Source: Welwitschia mirabilis (taxonomy: Eukaryota; Gnetophyta; Gnetopsida; Welwitschiales). From it: DNA of 64,000 nt. The position numbers and the translations under genes are program-made. Of this stretch, positions 35,100-47,770 are shown in pieces. The stretch lies in the NCBI GenBank assembly GCA_051453625.1, contig JBOZIK010000001.1, positions 181,998,726-182,062,725 on the forward strand, given 5' to 3'. Position 1 is the stretch's first letter; every line of letters starts with the position of its first letter. The notes below the pieces were generated by a model. It did not search any database. It was not told where the DNA came from and saw nothing but the letters and a program-made list of their open reading frames with translations.

Positions 35100-35367
35100 T
35101 CACATATTTTTCTTTTCAAGAAAAAGTTTGGATTTTCTATAAATTTTAGAATAAATATTTTTCACATAGATACAAAATATCTTAGAATGGCATATCCTTA
35201 GAGGTCTTAACAATATAATGAAGGACAATAAAGCAAGCATTGCCATCCTTGGAGTATTCCTTAACCAAGTCTTGAGAAACTTTAGCATGCCTATCATAGC
35301 TTGTGAAAATAACATTGGGAATGTTGATGCCATTAGTGTAGTTGAAAAAATTATTATGGTAAACCAT
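35100..35367 (-). pseudogene. Antisense ORF remnant in LARD-like element, right copy
   Basis: Two overlapping minus-strand frames (35333-35100 and 35367-35182) together parallel the 79-codon frame at 21841-22080. KVSQDLVKEYSKDGNACFIV is in one and FCIYVKNIYSKIYRKS in the other, so one frameshift separates them here. Confidence 0.4.
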
Positions 35368-35789
35368 TAAAGTTAGTCGTGTAGTTCTAGAATGTCTCCC
35401 TTATCAAGTTTAAGTTGGCAACAGAGGAGCTAAAGTAACCTTGAAGAATTCAAGTGGTCTATATAATTTCACTCTATATTAGAAAAATGAATAATAATTT
35501 TCTTGGTAATTACTTTATTTTTTATTTACTTATGTAATTATTTTATTATCTTAAATATGTATATGTTTTTATTAGGATTATTTTTTTTAATACCACATGA
35601 TTCATGAGCCACTTAATAATGATTACCATTATTTTAACCATCTATACATGCCTACCATCTCATGTGATGGTAATGTATGTTTTTCTATACATGATAGAAT
35701 ACATATTGAAGAAGGATCCTCCTTTCCAATTGGTAGCATGTGGGCCACCACTCTAAACTAATTTGAATGCACAGGATGGTTATAACTTC

Positions 35790-35807
35790 ATGATGATGCA
35801 TCATCAT
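35790..35807. repeat. 18-bp perfect palindrome at an indel border
   Basis: ATGATGATGCATCATCAT. It lies where the right internal copy departs from the left copy; homology resumes at about 36840. Confidence 0.85.
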
Positions 35808-37578
35808 TATCATGTGAATCAAAATGGCCATGTCATACATGCCTTGTATCTTATGAAGATCCTATTTTTTATTGTAGATATTGTATAATAATGTATGCAT
35901 TGGTTCTATTTTAATACTCTATTCTTTTCCATTTTAGGTGATTATAAAATCTCTTCATTGCTACTTAGGTAACATAGATAATTAATCATTATATGAGACT
36001 TAGACTTCCTATCAAGAATCTTTACCTTCTTTTAGTATTATTTTATTTATGTTTTTCTTAATAAATTCATTTCTTGGATATTTTAGAAAGAAAAGAATAG
36101 AGTTTGATTTCTTATGTCTTTGATCAAAATGCCATGTCATCTCTAGATGCCAGAGCCATTTTGATAAGGCTTAGAACATTAAATTTCTAGAACTTTAGCT
36201 AAAATAGAAGAGCTAGCTCATATAGGTAGGCTATTAAGGCTTAACATATTTCATTTATCTAAGCATGGATCACTACTTTGCGTCTTTTAAACACTTTAGA
36301 TTTTAGTTACCTTTTAAAGAAACTTTTCTTTTAGTTTCTAGGTTCTTTGTAGGGCATATTTATTTTGGAAAGCTATATTTCTATGGTTAGATTATCTACT
36401 TAAGTACATGATAAATTAAAAGATCCAATCACTTCAAGTTAGTTCACACTTGTCTTATTGGTTTTCCTTATTAAATTTGAATTGATATATTAGTAAGCTT
36501 TCTTTGCTTATCACATAATTTATCCTTGACTTGGTAAGTGCTATATTATACATAATAAACTTTGAAGTGGAAATTCAACTAGATTATATAAGTAAAAAGT
36601 TGAAGAGGCATTGAAAGAGGTATGTAATAAAGGAGTGAATAGTAGAAGAGACTTATAATTTATGAACTTAGGATTGAGGAATTTGTATGTCAAATCTTTA
36701 GAGAAAAGTATCACAATTTGAAGTGAGATATTGTTGTGTTGTAATATTTGATTTTATAGTTTTGGATTTAATAGTCTAATCTTATTGTGGTTTTGGTCAA
36801 AGCAAGAAAGTCATTGAGATATTTTGGCTTATTGCATTAAATGGTTTTCAACTATTTTTAAGTATATTTAACTGTGTTCTTAGAAATTCTATATAGAAGC
36901 ACTTATGTGGTCTTTATGTTGCCTTGCATGAAAGATATATGAGTTCACAATGTTTTTTTAATTAAGTAACCATTATGACCTTAGGAAATGGAGAAGGTTA
37001 AAAGTTCATGTATAAAAAAAAGTTATTTAATTTTAAAATTGATACATATATAGTACAACTCTTAAAAGCTTATGACATAAAGTCAAGTGAATAATAGAGG
37101 AAGAAGAAAATTTATTAAGGCCTAATCATTCCAAACATGAGAGGTGATTAGTATTATGCTTATCATGATGATCAATATTACTTATTAATACATTTTTTGG
37201 ACAATTTTCTAACTTATTTAATAATTTATATGATGTTGAAGGAATATTTATTTGACAAAATTTTATTTATCATTTAAAGTTGTTTCTTATAGTAATTTAT
37301 GTTGAAGTTATCTAGAGATGGACTTTGCATTAAGTTTCAAATATAAAAATTTGATATCCATAGTTATCCATTGGATATTCAAATAGAATGTATATTTGAA
37401 GTATGAGAAATTAAATTTTTAGATAAAGTGAAATCTATACTTAAAGGAAGATAAATTCAAAATTTATAAGTATAATAATTAGGAGAGATAGAAGTAAAAA
37501 CTACTTGGGAATAGAAAATAAATGTATTAAAGTGAAGAACTAAGCTTTCGTATTCAAGTTTTGAGGATGAAACTTTTT

Positions 37579-37592
37579 AAGGGATAGAGAAA
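37579..37592 (+). promoter_or_regulatory. Polypurine tract before the right LARD LTR
   Basis: AAGGGATAGAGAA after a GGATGAAACTTTTT block, immediately before TGTCATG. Confidence 0.7.
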
Positions 37593-38315
37593 TGTCATGT
37601 ATAGACTTTGGAGGCACAAATATTTAGTCTAATTAGTTAAGTAAAAACTCAATTAAAAATAACTTTATTATTATGAAGCCCACTAAGCTAATTTAATTAT
37701 TTTATTTGTTATTTTTTTTAATATTATCTTATTTTTGAGATGTGATTACTTTATGAAAATTTATGATGCTGAAACTATTATTTTAAGTGTTTTCTATCTT
37801 ATAATAATCATAGTTATTAATATTATTTTTGTAGAAACTTCTTGGTTATTTGTGGTTATATTATTGTGCTTTCTTTTTTATAACTATTGAATTAATGTAT
37901 CATGATTACAATTTTTTTAATTTTATTATTTATTACATCCAAATTATTCTTGTAATGGCTAAAATTATTAGGACACATTATGTTGACTTATTTTAATATT
38001 TTATTTTAGTAGTGCATGTTAAGTAACATCCATAATTATGATATTACACTTTTCTTTATTAATACTTTATTCATTATGGAAAATTTTTTTATTTGGCTAT
38101 TAGAATTAATTAGTAAGTGGCTTATCTTAATTCCTTATTATAATAATTATAAGTAGTGGGATGTTCAATATTTATTATTTATTATATGATGAAATATTAA
38201 TACACCTAGTGGATTGGCAAGGTAATGATTAAAGGTTATGGAATTATTACCATCTTCTTTTCATGATGTTGTCTATTCATATCCTTATGTCTCTTCACGT
38301 TCCCATGCTTTCTTG

Positions 38316-38325
38316 CTATAAATAG
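38316..38325 (+). promoter_or_regulatory. TATA box in the right LARD LTR
   Basis: CTATAAATAG, followed by pyrimidine-rich sequence. The left LTR has the decayed CTAAAAATAG at 24019. Confidence 0.65.
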
Positions 38326-38896
38326 AATTTTCTTCTCCTCTTAGTTTCATATATTTGAGAAATCTTTTGTTATTAGATCTTAACAATTTTAAAACTTGGA
38401 GTTTAAAAAGCATTAAAATGTTGGAAACTTTAAAATCTCATAAAGTATTCATCTAATTTCAGGTACGATTCAAGGTTTCATTTATCTCTTGCATGGTATT
38501 TATTTATTACATATTTGAATAGTCATTTATTTTTGCATCTTATATGGTTTTTGGATACTTTTTATTTCTTTTACCAAACCTCTACTTAAATTTCCTTTTT
38601 TCTTTTAATCGAGTCTTGTAAATTGCACTTTTGAGTTATCTTGAGATTATCTTATGTTGACCATTGACTATGACTTAAGATTATTAAATAAGAGAATTAA
38701 AATTAACTAAGATAATCAGTTATTAGAATATTAGAGAATGATACTCTCTACTGTGAGTCCTAAGATGATGGAATTAAACTTTTAGGAATAAAAGGAAAAA
38801 TGCAGCTCAATTTACCATTTTATCCCTGTTGTTATGTGTAAGTGGATTATTGAAAATTTTTGTAGAGCAACAATAAAGAAGATAATATGAAACTGA

Positions 38897-39085
38897 GGTT
38901 TTGATTACATCTTAGATTGTTTTAGCATTGCATTCTTAGATTATCTTGGTCATATTTTGGATTGTTTTGGAATTTCATTCTTGAATTATCTTGGTCACAT
39001 CTTGATTTATTTGGCATTGCACTCTTGGATTGTTTTGACTATACATCTTGAATTATCTTGATAATACATCTATAATATTCTTGTA
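38897..39085 (+). repeat. Degenerate tandem repeat inside the LTR (right copy)
   Basis: Counterpart of 24604-24835: imperfect units of about 50 bp containing TTGATTACATCTTAGATTG-like and GCATTGCACTCTTGGATT-like segments. Confidence 0.7.
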
Positions 39086-39413
39086 ATTTCCTACCTCATA
39101 CTTGAGAATCCTATACCTACTTATACATTATCATGAATTATATAGGAAACTATGATGGTTATAGTTCTTACACAAGAAATTTTGCAATAGATGACGCAAA
39201 AATGAGATAATGAATGCATATGACTAGGTGTCGTTTCTATGTTTGATTTTATTGCATGTATATTACTTGAAGGATCTTGTATGTTCTAGAGCTTTGTAAT
39301 AATTGTTGATATGATGTCAATATTATAATTAAGTTTATTTTGAAAATAAAGAAGTGTTTATTTTCCTTAGAGCATTATTTGAAGTTTTAGATTATAAAGT
39401 ATTAGATGTTACA

Positions 39414-41380
39414 GTTCTATTTTATGTATGTCTTCACTAGGTATAGACATCTTTGGATCTTAGCTTTCCTATATCAATTCCATGCACTTATTTAAGATGT
39501 ATTTGTATTTAGTAGATGTTATATTCTAGGCTTTTATAAATAAATTAAGATATCTTTCATGCGCTTTAAATTCTAGAGATGTTTTTCAATAGAAGTCATT
39601 TAATTCAATCAAGTTATCTTTTACTCTATACATATATGGAGGTGGTGTAGATGTCTTTAATTTATGAAAATCATAACACTGAATAAGATATTAATTTAAA
39701 ACATATATTTGAAAAATTACTAAATTATTTATAGCAATATTCTACTTTTATATGGATCTTCATATATGATAGACATCTTTAATCTTTGTAGATGTCTTCA
39801 TTGCACTTGATTAAACTTCTAACTCCATGATTATTTCACATACATGATACTAGATTTAATACGTTTGACACATTAAAACTAAATAGATCAACAATAATCC
39901 CTTTTTTAATGATGTTAAAATCTTGCAAAATCTAATACAAGTATCCATTCTTAACTAGTTAGCAAAAAACCTACAACTTAAAAAAAGTACTAATATTTCA
40001 AGTCATGAGAGAATAATATGTAGTAAGTTAAAATCATTAGGAAATACAATGAAATAAATCTTATAGTAAAGTTTAATGATAATAAAAATAACATAATAAT
40101 ATAACACTTGGACAAAGATACAAAAGTGTATTTTAACCAAGTGAATTAAAATAGATGATGATACAACAACATAGTGGATGTATCCAATTATTAGAGCATA
40201 AGAAGCACAGATAGATGTTTCTAATTATATCTCTAATATTTAACACTTATTTTATTTTCCTTTTTGAAAATCATAAGGAACTATTCACTAGGAGAAGCAT
40301 TAAAATTAGACTCTATGATGTAGTTGGTTATTTTTATCAGTATTATTTGTATCACCAGAATGTTTGAAAGATGGTTCCTCATATATATACCATATAATGA
40401 AGAAGTTTCTTGTTAAGAAGTAGATCTTTGAGGAAGTGGTCTCTTGATTTTTATTTAGGTAGCTAATTAACTTACCGACACATCTAGAAGTGAATATATG
40501 ATATGATGAATGTATAAAATAAACTAGAGGCTCATTCTTAGCAAAAAAAATATTATGTTTCTTTTGATACCTTCATTAGAGGTAGAGGAATGGATGCCAA
40601 TGAATTAATATAAGGCTATGGTGCTTACTTTTACATCCTTCATTTATGATGGAAACAAGTCCAAGATGGTACATTGGACTTACTAGATGATAATTGTATA
40701 ATTTATTTAATTACTCCTAAAGTGTATGCTTATATGCATGTGGGGAATCCTCTCCAAGACTAAGTCATAATCTATACATTGTGGATGTTTTCCTCCTTCA
40801 CCGTTAAACCATTGTAATATCATACTTATTATTGTTGTCTAAAAAATTGATATGCTTATTTCATAAATTTCTAATAGATTTTTTTTGTCATTACTAATTA
40901 TTTATTTAGAATTCTTATCTTCATAATTTCTTAATCCTCATAATGTTTTCACCAATATTTCCTACTATATTTATGATACTATGAGGCCTTTTTTAAAAAA
41001 GATAGTACTTGTGCAACATTTGATTTGTAATTTTAAGAGATGATAAACCTAAAATGAAAGATGTCTAACTTGTGTGAAGCATGAAATTATCATTAAAGTG
41101 AGGGTTTTACCTTTTTAAAAATGGATTATAACATGTAAAAATCTATACAATGGAGATGTCTATAATAAAAATGTTAAAAAAATATTAAAAAGTGCAATGT
41201 GCATGAAAAACCTAATACTAATGCACAACAATGCTAGATAACTAGAGAATAATATAAAAATAGATATTAGAATTAAGAGAAAGTAATATACCTCAAACTT
41301 ACTTGATTGGGCATGGCTTAATCCACAAATCTATCTAGAGATTATTGTAAAAATATTAGTCAATTAATTATTTATTTTAA
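39414..41380 (-). pseudogene. Sequence downstream of copia B pol; minus-strand coding fragments
   Basis: From 39414 to about 40240 nothing is recognised. From about 40840 down to 40250 the minus strand has fragments with coding-like composition (..NEGIKRNIIFFAKNEPLVYF..) and few stops. This lies after RNase H, where SIRE-type copia elements carry an extra, envelope-like ORF. Assigning it to such an ORF is positional inference only. Confidence 0.35.
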
Positions 41381-43790
41381 CATAATATTATTTGATGTTT
41401 CTAATCTATACATGATCTTGAAGGAAATGGAAATGGATATCTATGTGTTAGTTTTTGAATGCTTGATAGGATTTTTCTATATGTTTATGGCACTCTTATT
41501 GTTACAATAAACTAAAATTTGCTAAATTATTATACCAAAATCCTTAAGTGTCTATCTCATTCATGTCACTTATTTATAAGAGCTTATAGCAATAATGCAT
41601 TTAACTTTTGCAGTGGATAGCTTTAGGAATTTTTTTCTTAATGCTTCCTATCACCAAGCATAAATGAAGTATGTAGTAGCAACCATTTTTACTCCTCATA
41701 TCATCTTTTCAACCTTTTCAATTTGCATCATAGTACTACATAAGATTAAGGTGGGAATCATTAAAATGCTAAAAATCCTAGCTAATAATAACTTTCAACT
41801 AATAGAAAATTTATTTAACTACCTTTAAACTTGATTTCTTAGGATCACTCTAATAATGAGAACATATAACTACACTAAGAATTATGTTAGGTATTGAGGT
41901 AGTAAGTCAAATTAAACTTCCCATGATACCTCTATATGTCCTTTGATCCTCATTCTTACCACACTTATATTCATTTAGTTTTGTAGTTCAACTCATAGAG
42001 TTAATTATAATTCATGTCTTAAAAATTATATTTAGCTAATAAATTATTAACATACCTTGATTATAAGGTAAATGTACCTTTCTTACATTATAAAACTTGA
42101 AATTCAAAGAAATTATTTATTTCATTGATCATTGTCATTTCAAATACATCTTACATTATCCTAGAAAACTTATTACATAAGGATTCATTAGTAGCTTTTA
42201 AAATGATACCATCTGTATATATTTAAATAGTTATAAAATTGTGGTTGAAAAATTTCACATAAAATATCACATTTTATGTATATCTTTTGAATATGTTATT
42301 GAGGCAATGTTTGAAAAGACATTCATACCATACTTAATATGATTTTTTTTTCCTTCATAAATAGCCTTCTTCAACTTGTAAACATAATTATTTTGTGATT
42401 ATCTAATGAAACCTTTAATTTATTTGACATATACCTATTCTTAAATAACTTTGCTTAGGAATGTACTCTTAATTTTCATCTGACTTAGGATGAATCCTTT
42501 ATAGCATGTAAATGCTGCTAGAATTTTCATTCTAGCAAGTGCTAAAAAAGTTTCCTAAAACTAAATTTGCTCTTATTGGTTGTATTCTTTATCATCATGA
42601 TGTATTTTATTTCTAAATTTCTAATTTTCTATGTCATGTTTTTAAATGCCTATTTTAATCCTATAAGTTGATGGTTTTAAAGTTCATGTACTATCTCTCA
42701 TACATCACATCTCTTAAATTTGATTAATCTCTCTTGCATAGCTAACATTTATATTTCTTCATTCTTAACATCTATAAATCTTCTAAGATCTATTTGAGAT
42801 ATTTAATTTATATGCTCATAGAACTCTCGTACTAATTTTATTTTTTCGAAACGCCATAATAGGAGCTTCTAATGATATTACTGAGAGGGCTTCTGTTATC
42901 TAAAATAATCATTTTAGAATTCTTTAGTACACTTGACTTGTTATTAACTTCATATCACTCTTAAAATTTGATGGTTGTACTTTAGAGTGATGCTAATTTT
43001 ATTCATCATCATTCTTATCCTTTTATACATAAGAAGAAGTTTCCAACTAAGAATAATTAATTTTTACATTTTTTATTTTGTTTACATTTAGAGGTTATTT
43101 TTCATGAACCTATAAGCTTTTATAATCATAAAACAACCAAAGAATATTTGTTTGTTAGCCTGGCATCAAAATTTCTAGAATTTTTCTTTTCATTAAAAAA
43201 TATAACATTGAGAATTGAATATGTAAAAATAACTTAGTAAAAATTTCTTACCATACTAGAGTTCATATAGAATCCTAGTTGTAAGATATATTACTAAAAT
43301 ATAATTAGAAACATAGCAAGTAGTATTCACATCTTTAGCCTAAAAGTAATGAGCTTTCTTTTGATCATACAACATCGTTCTTGCCATTTTGTTTAGTTTC
43401 ATATTTTTAAGTTATGAAAATCCATGTTGTTATACTGTCCCTTAACTAGAAAACTAATGATATATTCTGTGTTATTCTCAAAATTCATTAAAATGTGCAT
43501 TTTTAATTCTTCATCATTGTCCTTTGGATGAACTTGATGTGGTACCAATTTTCATTTTATGGCTTGTTTCACAACTTAGAAAAATGGTGAAAATATTCAT
43601 TCTTGTAAAAAATGGAGAATATTCATGTAAAATAAGAGCATTAATTAATGATAGTATAATAGTATACTTTTCTTCTAAGACTTTTAATTTGTAAAGCATC
43701 AAGTATGTTAAGATGTAATGTATCCAAAGGACAAGAAGTAAATATAGAATTTTTCTTAGCAAATCTTATCCTTTTTTTCCTCTTTCTAAT
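41381..43790 (-). pseudogene. Copia B: decayed integrase-RT-RNase H, minus strand
   Basis: Read on the minus strand. Integrase C-terminal pieces (..DVNTTCYVSNYIL.., 43380-43290) and core pieces (43790-43400, including the 82-codon frame 43762-43514) come first. RT follows, with ERLIKFKRCDVWEIV (about 42730), FTCYKGFILSQM (about 42520) and YVYKLKKAIYEG (about 42370). The active site near 42215 reads YTDGII, so one catalytic Asp is lost. RNase H blocks follow, such as VYCNNKSAINI and HIDIHFHFLQDHV (41500-41400). The wording is like the SIRE/Maximus group. No LTRs were found for it. Confidence 0.78.
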
Positions 43791-45479
43791 AGGTATTAAA
43801 AAACTATTTATCAAAGTTATTAAGCTTAGAAAAAACTCTTACAAAATATTTTAATAACATGATTTGTATTAGTTTCATGTTTAATATCTAAGATTTTCAT
43901 GCTAAATCTTCATGACATTTGTAGTAATGAGTAAATCATTGATATATTTTTTATTAATATTATTGAATGAAATAATATAAGCATTTTTCCCTTTAATTAG
44001 CAAAACAAATTATTTGAATTTTAGTCTTTAATTTTACATGCATTTTTAAAAAAGTAACATCAAAACTAGAATAAAAAACTAACACACACTTAGTAGGTTA
44101 TGTTATAATCCAACTATTAGGAGTACTTTTTCTATTAAGAGGCGACTAGGAAATCTACAAATATTTTTGACTTATTTGAACTATTGATGTGAATAATAAG
44201 AAAATCATAAAACCTAACTTTAATAGCTAATAATAAAATTATGCTTACTAAATAAATGAAGAACATAAGAGATATGAAAATAAGCCCTTTTTTTCTTTAT
44301 TACAAGTGCTTCAAAGATCTACACTTCAAAAAAGTCTTTATAATACTTTTCCACTAGTTTAATGGAATATCACAACTATTCTCATCCTTGATCTCATCAT
44401 AATAACATACTCTAAATTTAATGAAATTATGATTAAACTATAGAAGATAGTATAAAAATGAAGAATGAACATAAAGTAATTAAAGTTGACATTTTTACAA
44501 TCCTTTGCTTTTAGAATTTCAATGATAAAGTGTTAAATATTAAAGAGAAATTGATAAAATCTATTTACAAGTGTTAAAATGAATTTAAAATATAGATAAT
44601 CTATTTGTAATATTTTTAGAGGTTTTTTCATTATTATAGTCATCGGGATTAATTATAATGGATAGTAATTCTTCCAATGATTATTTCAGTGATGTATTCA
44701 ACTCTTAAATAGATATGACTATTAAAAATCAAGAGCCTAATGATCAACCTTATTTTGATAACTATTTAACATGATAATGAATCTATTGTTTTCTTATTAG
44801 CTCTTTTAGTCACCTGCCTATGATCTATCGATTGATCACTTAGTCTCCACTGATTTATTACCTCTTATTCCTTTAATATTTTATTAATTTCTAGCCATTT
44901 TAGTTCATCATATTAATTTTTTTTATTTTCTTAGGGTTAATGATTTTCTACACAATAATACATTATATTAGTTCTAGTTTGTAATAAATTTATGTTATCA
45001 CTAATTGATAACTAGGAGGTGCAACAATCTCTTCTTTGTTATTAATGATAATCAAATAAAAAAAAGGGTGTTCTTTATGGTTATTCTCCTACATAGAATG
45101 TTATTCTTCTAGATTATTCATTTGTAATTTAGAAATACAACTATGTTAACTTGATAATAACAAATTTTATAATCATAAAATTTAAGCTTGATAATTGAAA
45201 TATGAACATATTGATAAATGAAAAGATCACATATATTAAAATTAAAAGCATTTCAAAAAAGGTACTAATGTTATGATAATTGTAATTAGATATCCATGTT
45301 ACATAGAAAATAGTTTAACCATCTAACTATAATACATGTATTTACAAAAAATTATTAAACATAGTTCATGAACTATCTCCTCTTTTTTATAAATCATAAG
45401 AAGGAAGTTGTAAAAAATATTAGTACATAAGTAGCATAAAGAAATGATAAAATAGAAAAATAAAATAAATATTAATCAA
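43791..45479. other. Unassigned AT-rich region
   Basis: Upstream of copia B on the minus strand, where its gag, protease and 5' LTR would be expected. I see no zinc knuckle, protease motif, primer site or LTR pair. It may be a badly decayed gag or unrelated sequence. Confidence 0.4.
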
Positions 45480-45890
45480 ACTCTATATCTGATTGAATCA
45501 TAAGCATAGTATTACCAAAGCCATGTGAAATATGAGATGTAGGTGGTTAGGATGGTCTTGAAGATAGATGATATCCTAGAGGAGAATAAAGTGGAGTCCA
45601 TTAATAGCATCTATGAAGATATTAGAAAGATGTAGAAATTCCTCTAGAGATCTTCTTACTCAATAAATACACAAAATATGGAGGTGTTTCTTCATGAATG
45701 AATTAGGATTTTTTATATGTCTTCTTCTTACCATGAAATAACTGGATCCATGTAGACCTCTCCTCCTCCTCATTAGTTTTGTCCTCCTCCTCATCTTATT
45801 TTTTTCCTTTTAACTCCTCCTCTTCTTATTACTCCTCTTTTTTCTTCCTTCTTACTATCATGAGAAAACTCTAATGGTGCTATAGGCTCT
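45480..45890 (-). pseudogene. End of a minus-strand ORF interrupted by Athila-2
   Basis: On the minus strand, an Arg/Glu/Lys-rich stretch (CTCCTC-rich on the plus strand, 45750-45850) leads into fragments ending SQPPTSHISHGFGNTMLM-like near 45500. It abuts the Athila-2 5' LTR, and matching minus-strand coding continues beyond Athila-2 from 55371. This suggests one ORF was split by the insertion. Confidence 0.4.
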
Positions 45891-47749
45891 TATTGTACTG
45901 TTAAATATTATGTATTTGATAGCGTATTTTGATTAGTTTTATAGGGCATTAGATATATTTATGTTAAGTTTCAGTGATAGTGAAGAGCTAAGGAAAATGT
46001 CATAAAACATGTAATCTTCATTACATTTGATAACATTTGAAGTAATTTATAATACTTCCTATCTGAGGTAACAATCCTATAATCAACTAGGCTAATGTGA
46101 TATAAGAAATACTTCACAAAGCCCCATCATCTATCTAATCATTTAGATGATTATACAAATAATAGAAATACTTAAGTTATGAAGAATTATTACTAGATTA
46201 ATTTAGTAGCTAATATGAAACTCATATGATATGACATCATCTCCAGTAACATCTTGATGACAAGCTAGATGGCACCTAAAATAAATGCTTCACCAAACTT
46301 CACTATACTATAGCCATGTGGCTTGCATCTTCTTACATAATTGTTATNNNNNNNNNNNNNNNNNNNNNNNNNNNNNNNNNNNNNNNNNNNNNNNNNNNNN
46401 NNNNNNNNNNNNNNNNNNNNNNNNNNNNNNNNNNNNNNNNNNNNNNNNNNNNNNNNNNNNNNNNNNNNNNNNNNNNNNNNNNNNNNNNNNNNNNNNNNNN
46501 NNNNNNNNNNNNNNNNNNNNNNNNNNNNNNNNNNNNNNNNNNNNNNNNNNNNNNNNNNNNNNNNNNNNNNNNNNNNNNNNNNNNNNNNNNNNNNNNNNNN
46601 NNNNNNNNNNNNNNNNNNNNNNNNNNNNNNNNNNNNNNNNNNNNNNNNNNNNNNNNNNNNNNNNNNNNNNNNNNNNNNNNNNNNNNNNNNNNNNNNNNNN
46701 NNNNNNNNNNNNNNNNNNNNNNNNNNNNNNNNNNNNNNNNNNNNNNNNNNNNNNNNNNNNNNNNNNNNNNNNNNNNNNNNNNNNNNNNNNNNNNNNNNNN
46801 NNNNNNNNNNNNNNNNNNNNNNNNNNNNNNNNNNNNNNNNNNNNNNNNNNNNNNNNNNNNNNNNNNNNNNNNNNNNNNNNNNNNNNNNNNNNNNNNNNNN
46901 NNNNNNNNNNNNNNNNNNNNNNNNNNNNNNNNNNNNNNNNNNNNNNNNNNNNNNNNNNNNNNNNNNNNNNNNNNNNNNNNNNNNNNNNNNNNNNNNNNNN
47001 NNNNNNNNNNNNNNNNNNNNNNNNNNNNNNNNNNNNNNNNNNNNNNNNNNNNNNNNNNNNNNNNNNNNNNNNNNNNNNNNNNNNNNNNNNNNCTATAGCC
47101 ATGTGGCTTGCATCTTCTTACATAATTGTTATAGTTACTAGTGTGTTTATTTGTATTTTCTAATTTAAAGTCTATTTTATAATAAATATCTCCTCCATTG
47201 TCAACTCCATTTTCATCTTATTTGACACCAGAAATTCTCATTATAGGAGATGGAAGGATAGTAAATCCATTTATTGTTTTGTAGAGGGATGTTTTTCTTG
47301 ATGCTGGACTAGGTATCCTTAATTAATATACCACTACTATATAACACAAATGTTGATTTACTTTTAATAGAAACTTTGTTTTTCTTTTTATATCTTTTGT
47401 TATATGCATCTCTCTTATGGTTTATGTTACTTTTGATTTTGAGATAGCTTCTTTGGTGATATATATGATAAGGGCAACCTTTGTTTAGGTTAAAATTATT
47501 AGTTTAGATACATTACATTTAATTTCCATAGTGTGTTCATTTGCATTATTATCTTATTCTACTTTAAGATTACATAATATTTTACTTTTAAAATCAATTG
47601 TCTTTCTTCTCATCTGTGCCTTCGATGAGATTATGACATTTGGATCACTCCCATTTATATTAATGTATTGTGTTACACAAAATTTATATATTTGTGATTT
47701 ATAGGGTTTACTTATAAATGTCATGTTTAGAAAAATATGCATTATAACA
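45891..47749 (+). repeat. 5' LTR of Athila-2, with gap
   Basis: It starts TATTGTACTG (TG decayed to TA) and ends ..ATTATAACA. The apparent length includes 745 unknown bases. Without the gap and the duplicated 40 bp it is close to the 3' LTR. Confidence 0.88.
46348..47092. other. Assembly gap (745 N) flanked by 40-bp identical copies
   Basis: 46308-46347 and 47093-47132 are identical. Comparison with the 3' LTR around 54590-54640 shows only one copy and no extra sequence, so the gap is probably spurious. Confidence 0.88.
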
Positions 47750-47751
47750 TC

Positions 47752-47770
47752 TTGACACGGTTGCTAAGGA
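47752..47770 (+). promoter_or_regulatory. Primer-binding site, tRNA-Asp type
   Basis: TTGACACGGTTGCTAAGGA, two bases after the LTR, matches 13 of 19 positions of the Athila/Tat tRNA-Asp site. Five of the six differences are C-to-T or G-to-A. Confidence 0.85.

Larger units (their letters stand above)
34086..37592 (+). repeat. Internal 3' region of the LARD-like element, right copy
   Basis: It is homologous to 21125-23283, plus about 1 kb (35800-36840) absent from the left copy. It contains a 302-base gap and ends in a purine tract before the right LTR. The 64-codon frame at 34188-34382 is not kept in the left copy. Confidence 0.75.
21125..39413 (+). mobile_element. Tandem array of a large LTR element without pol (LARD-like)
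   Basis: Two homologous LTRs (23284-25475 and 37593-39413) share starts (TGTCATG) and ends (TTACA). Each is preceded by the same internal sequence, so 21125-23283 matches about 34086-37592. The order is internal, LTR, internal, LTR, with the left copy cut by Athila-1. A tRNA-iMet primer site with the context ..AGAGCCTAGGTTT and a purine tract before the LTR are of the type seen in long-LTR chromoviruses. No gag or pol is recognisable in about 5.6 kb of internal sequence once the nested copia is removed, which fits a large retrotransposon derivative. Confidence 0.72.
37593..39413 (+). repeat. LTR of the LARD-like element, right copy
   Basis: 1821 bp ending ..TTAGATGTTACA. It aligns with 23284-25475 and carries a deletion of about 350 bases near its 3' end. 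Confidence 0.85.

Noticed and set aside
45886-45890. GCTCT as a target duplication of Athila-2
   Set aside because: The second GCTCT begins three bases after the LTR end instead of adjacent to it; probably coincidence.
46285-47163. Four frames of 250-290 codons on both strands
   Set aside because: Almost entirely unknown bases inside an LTR; the few real codons are LTR sequence.
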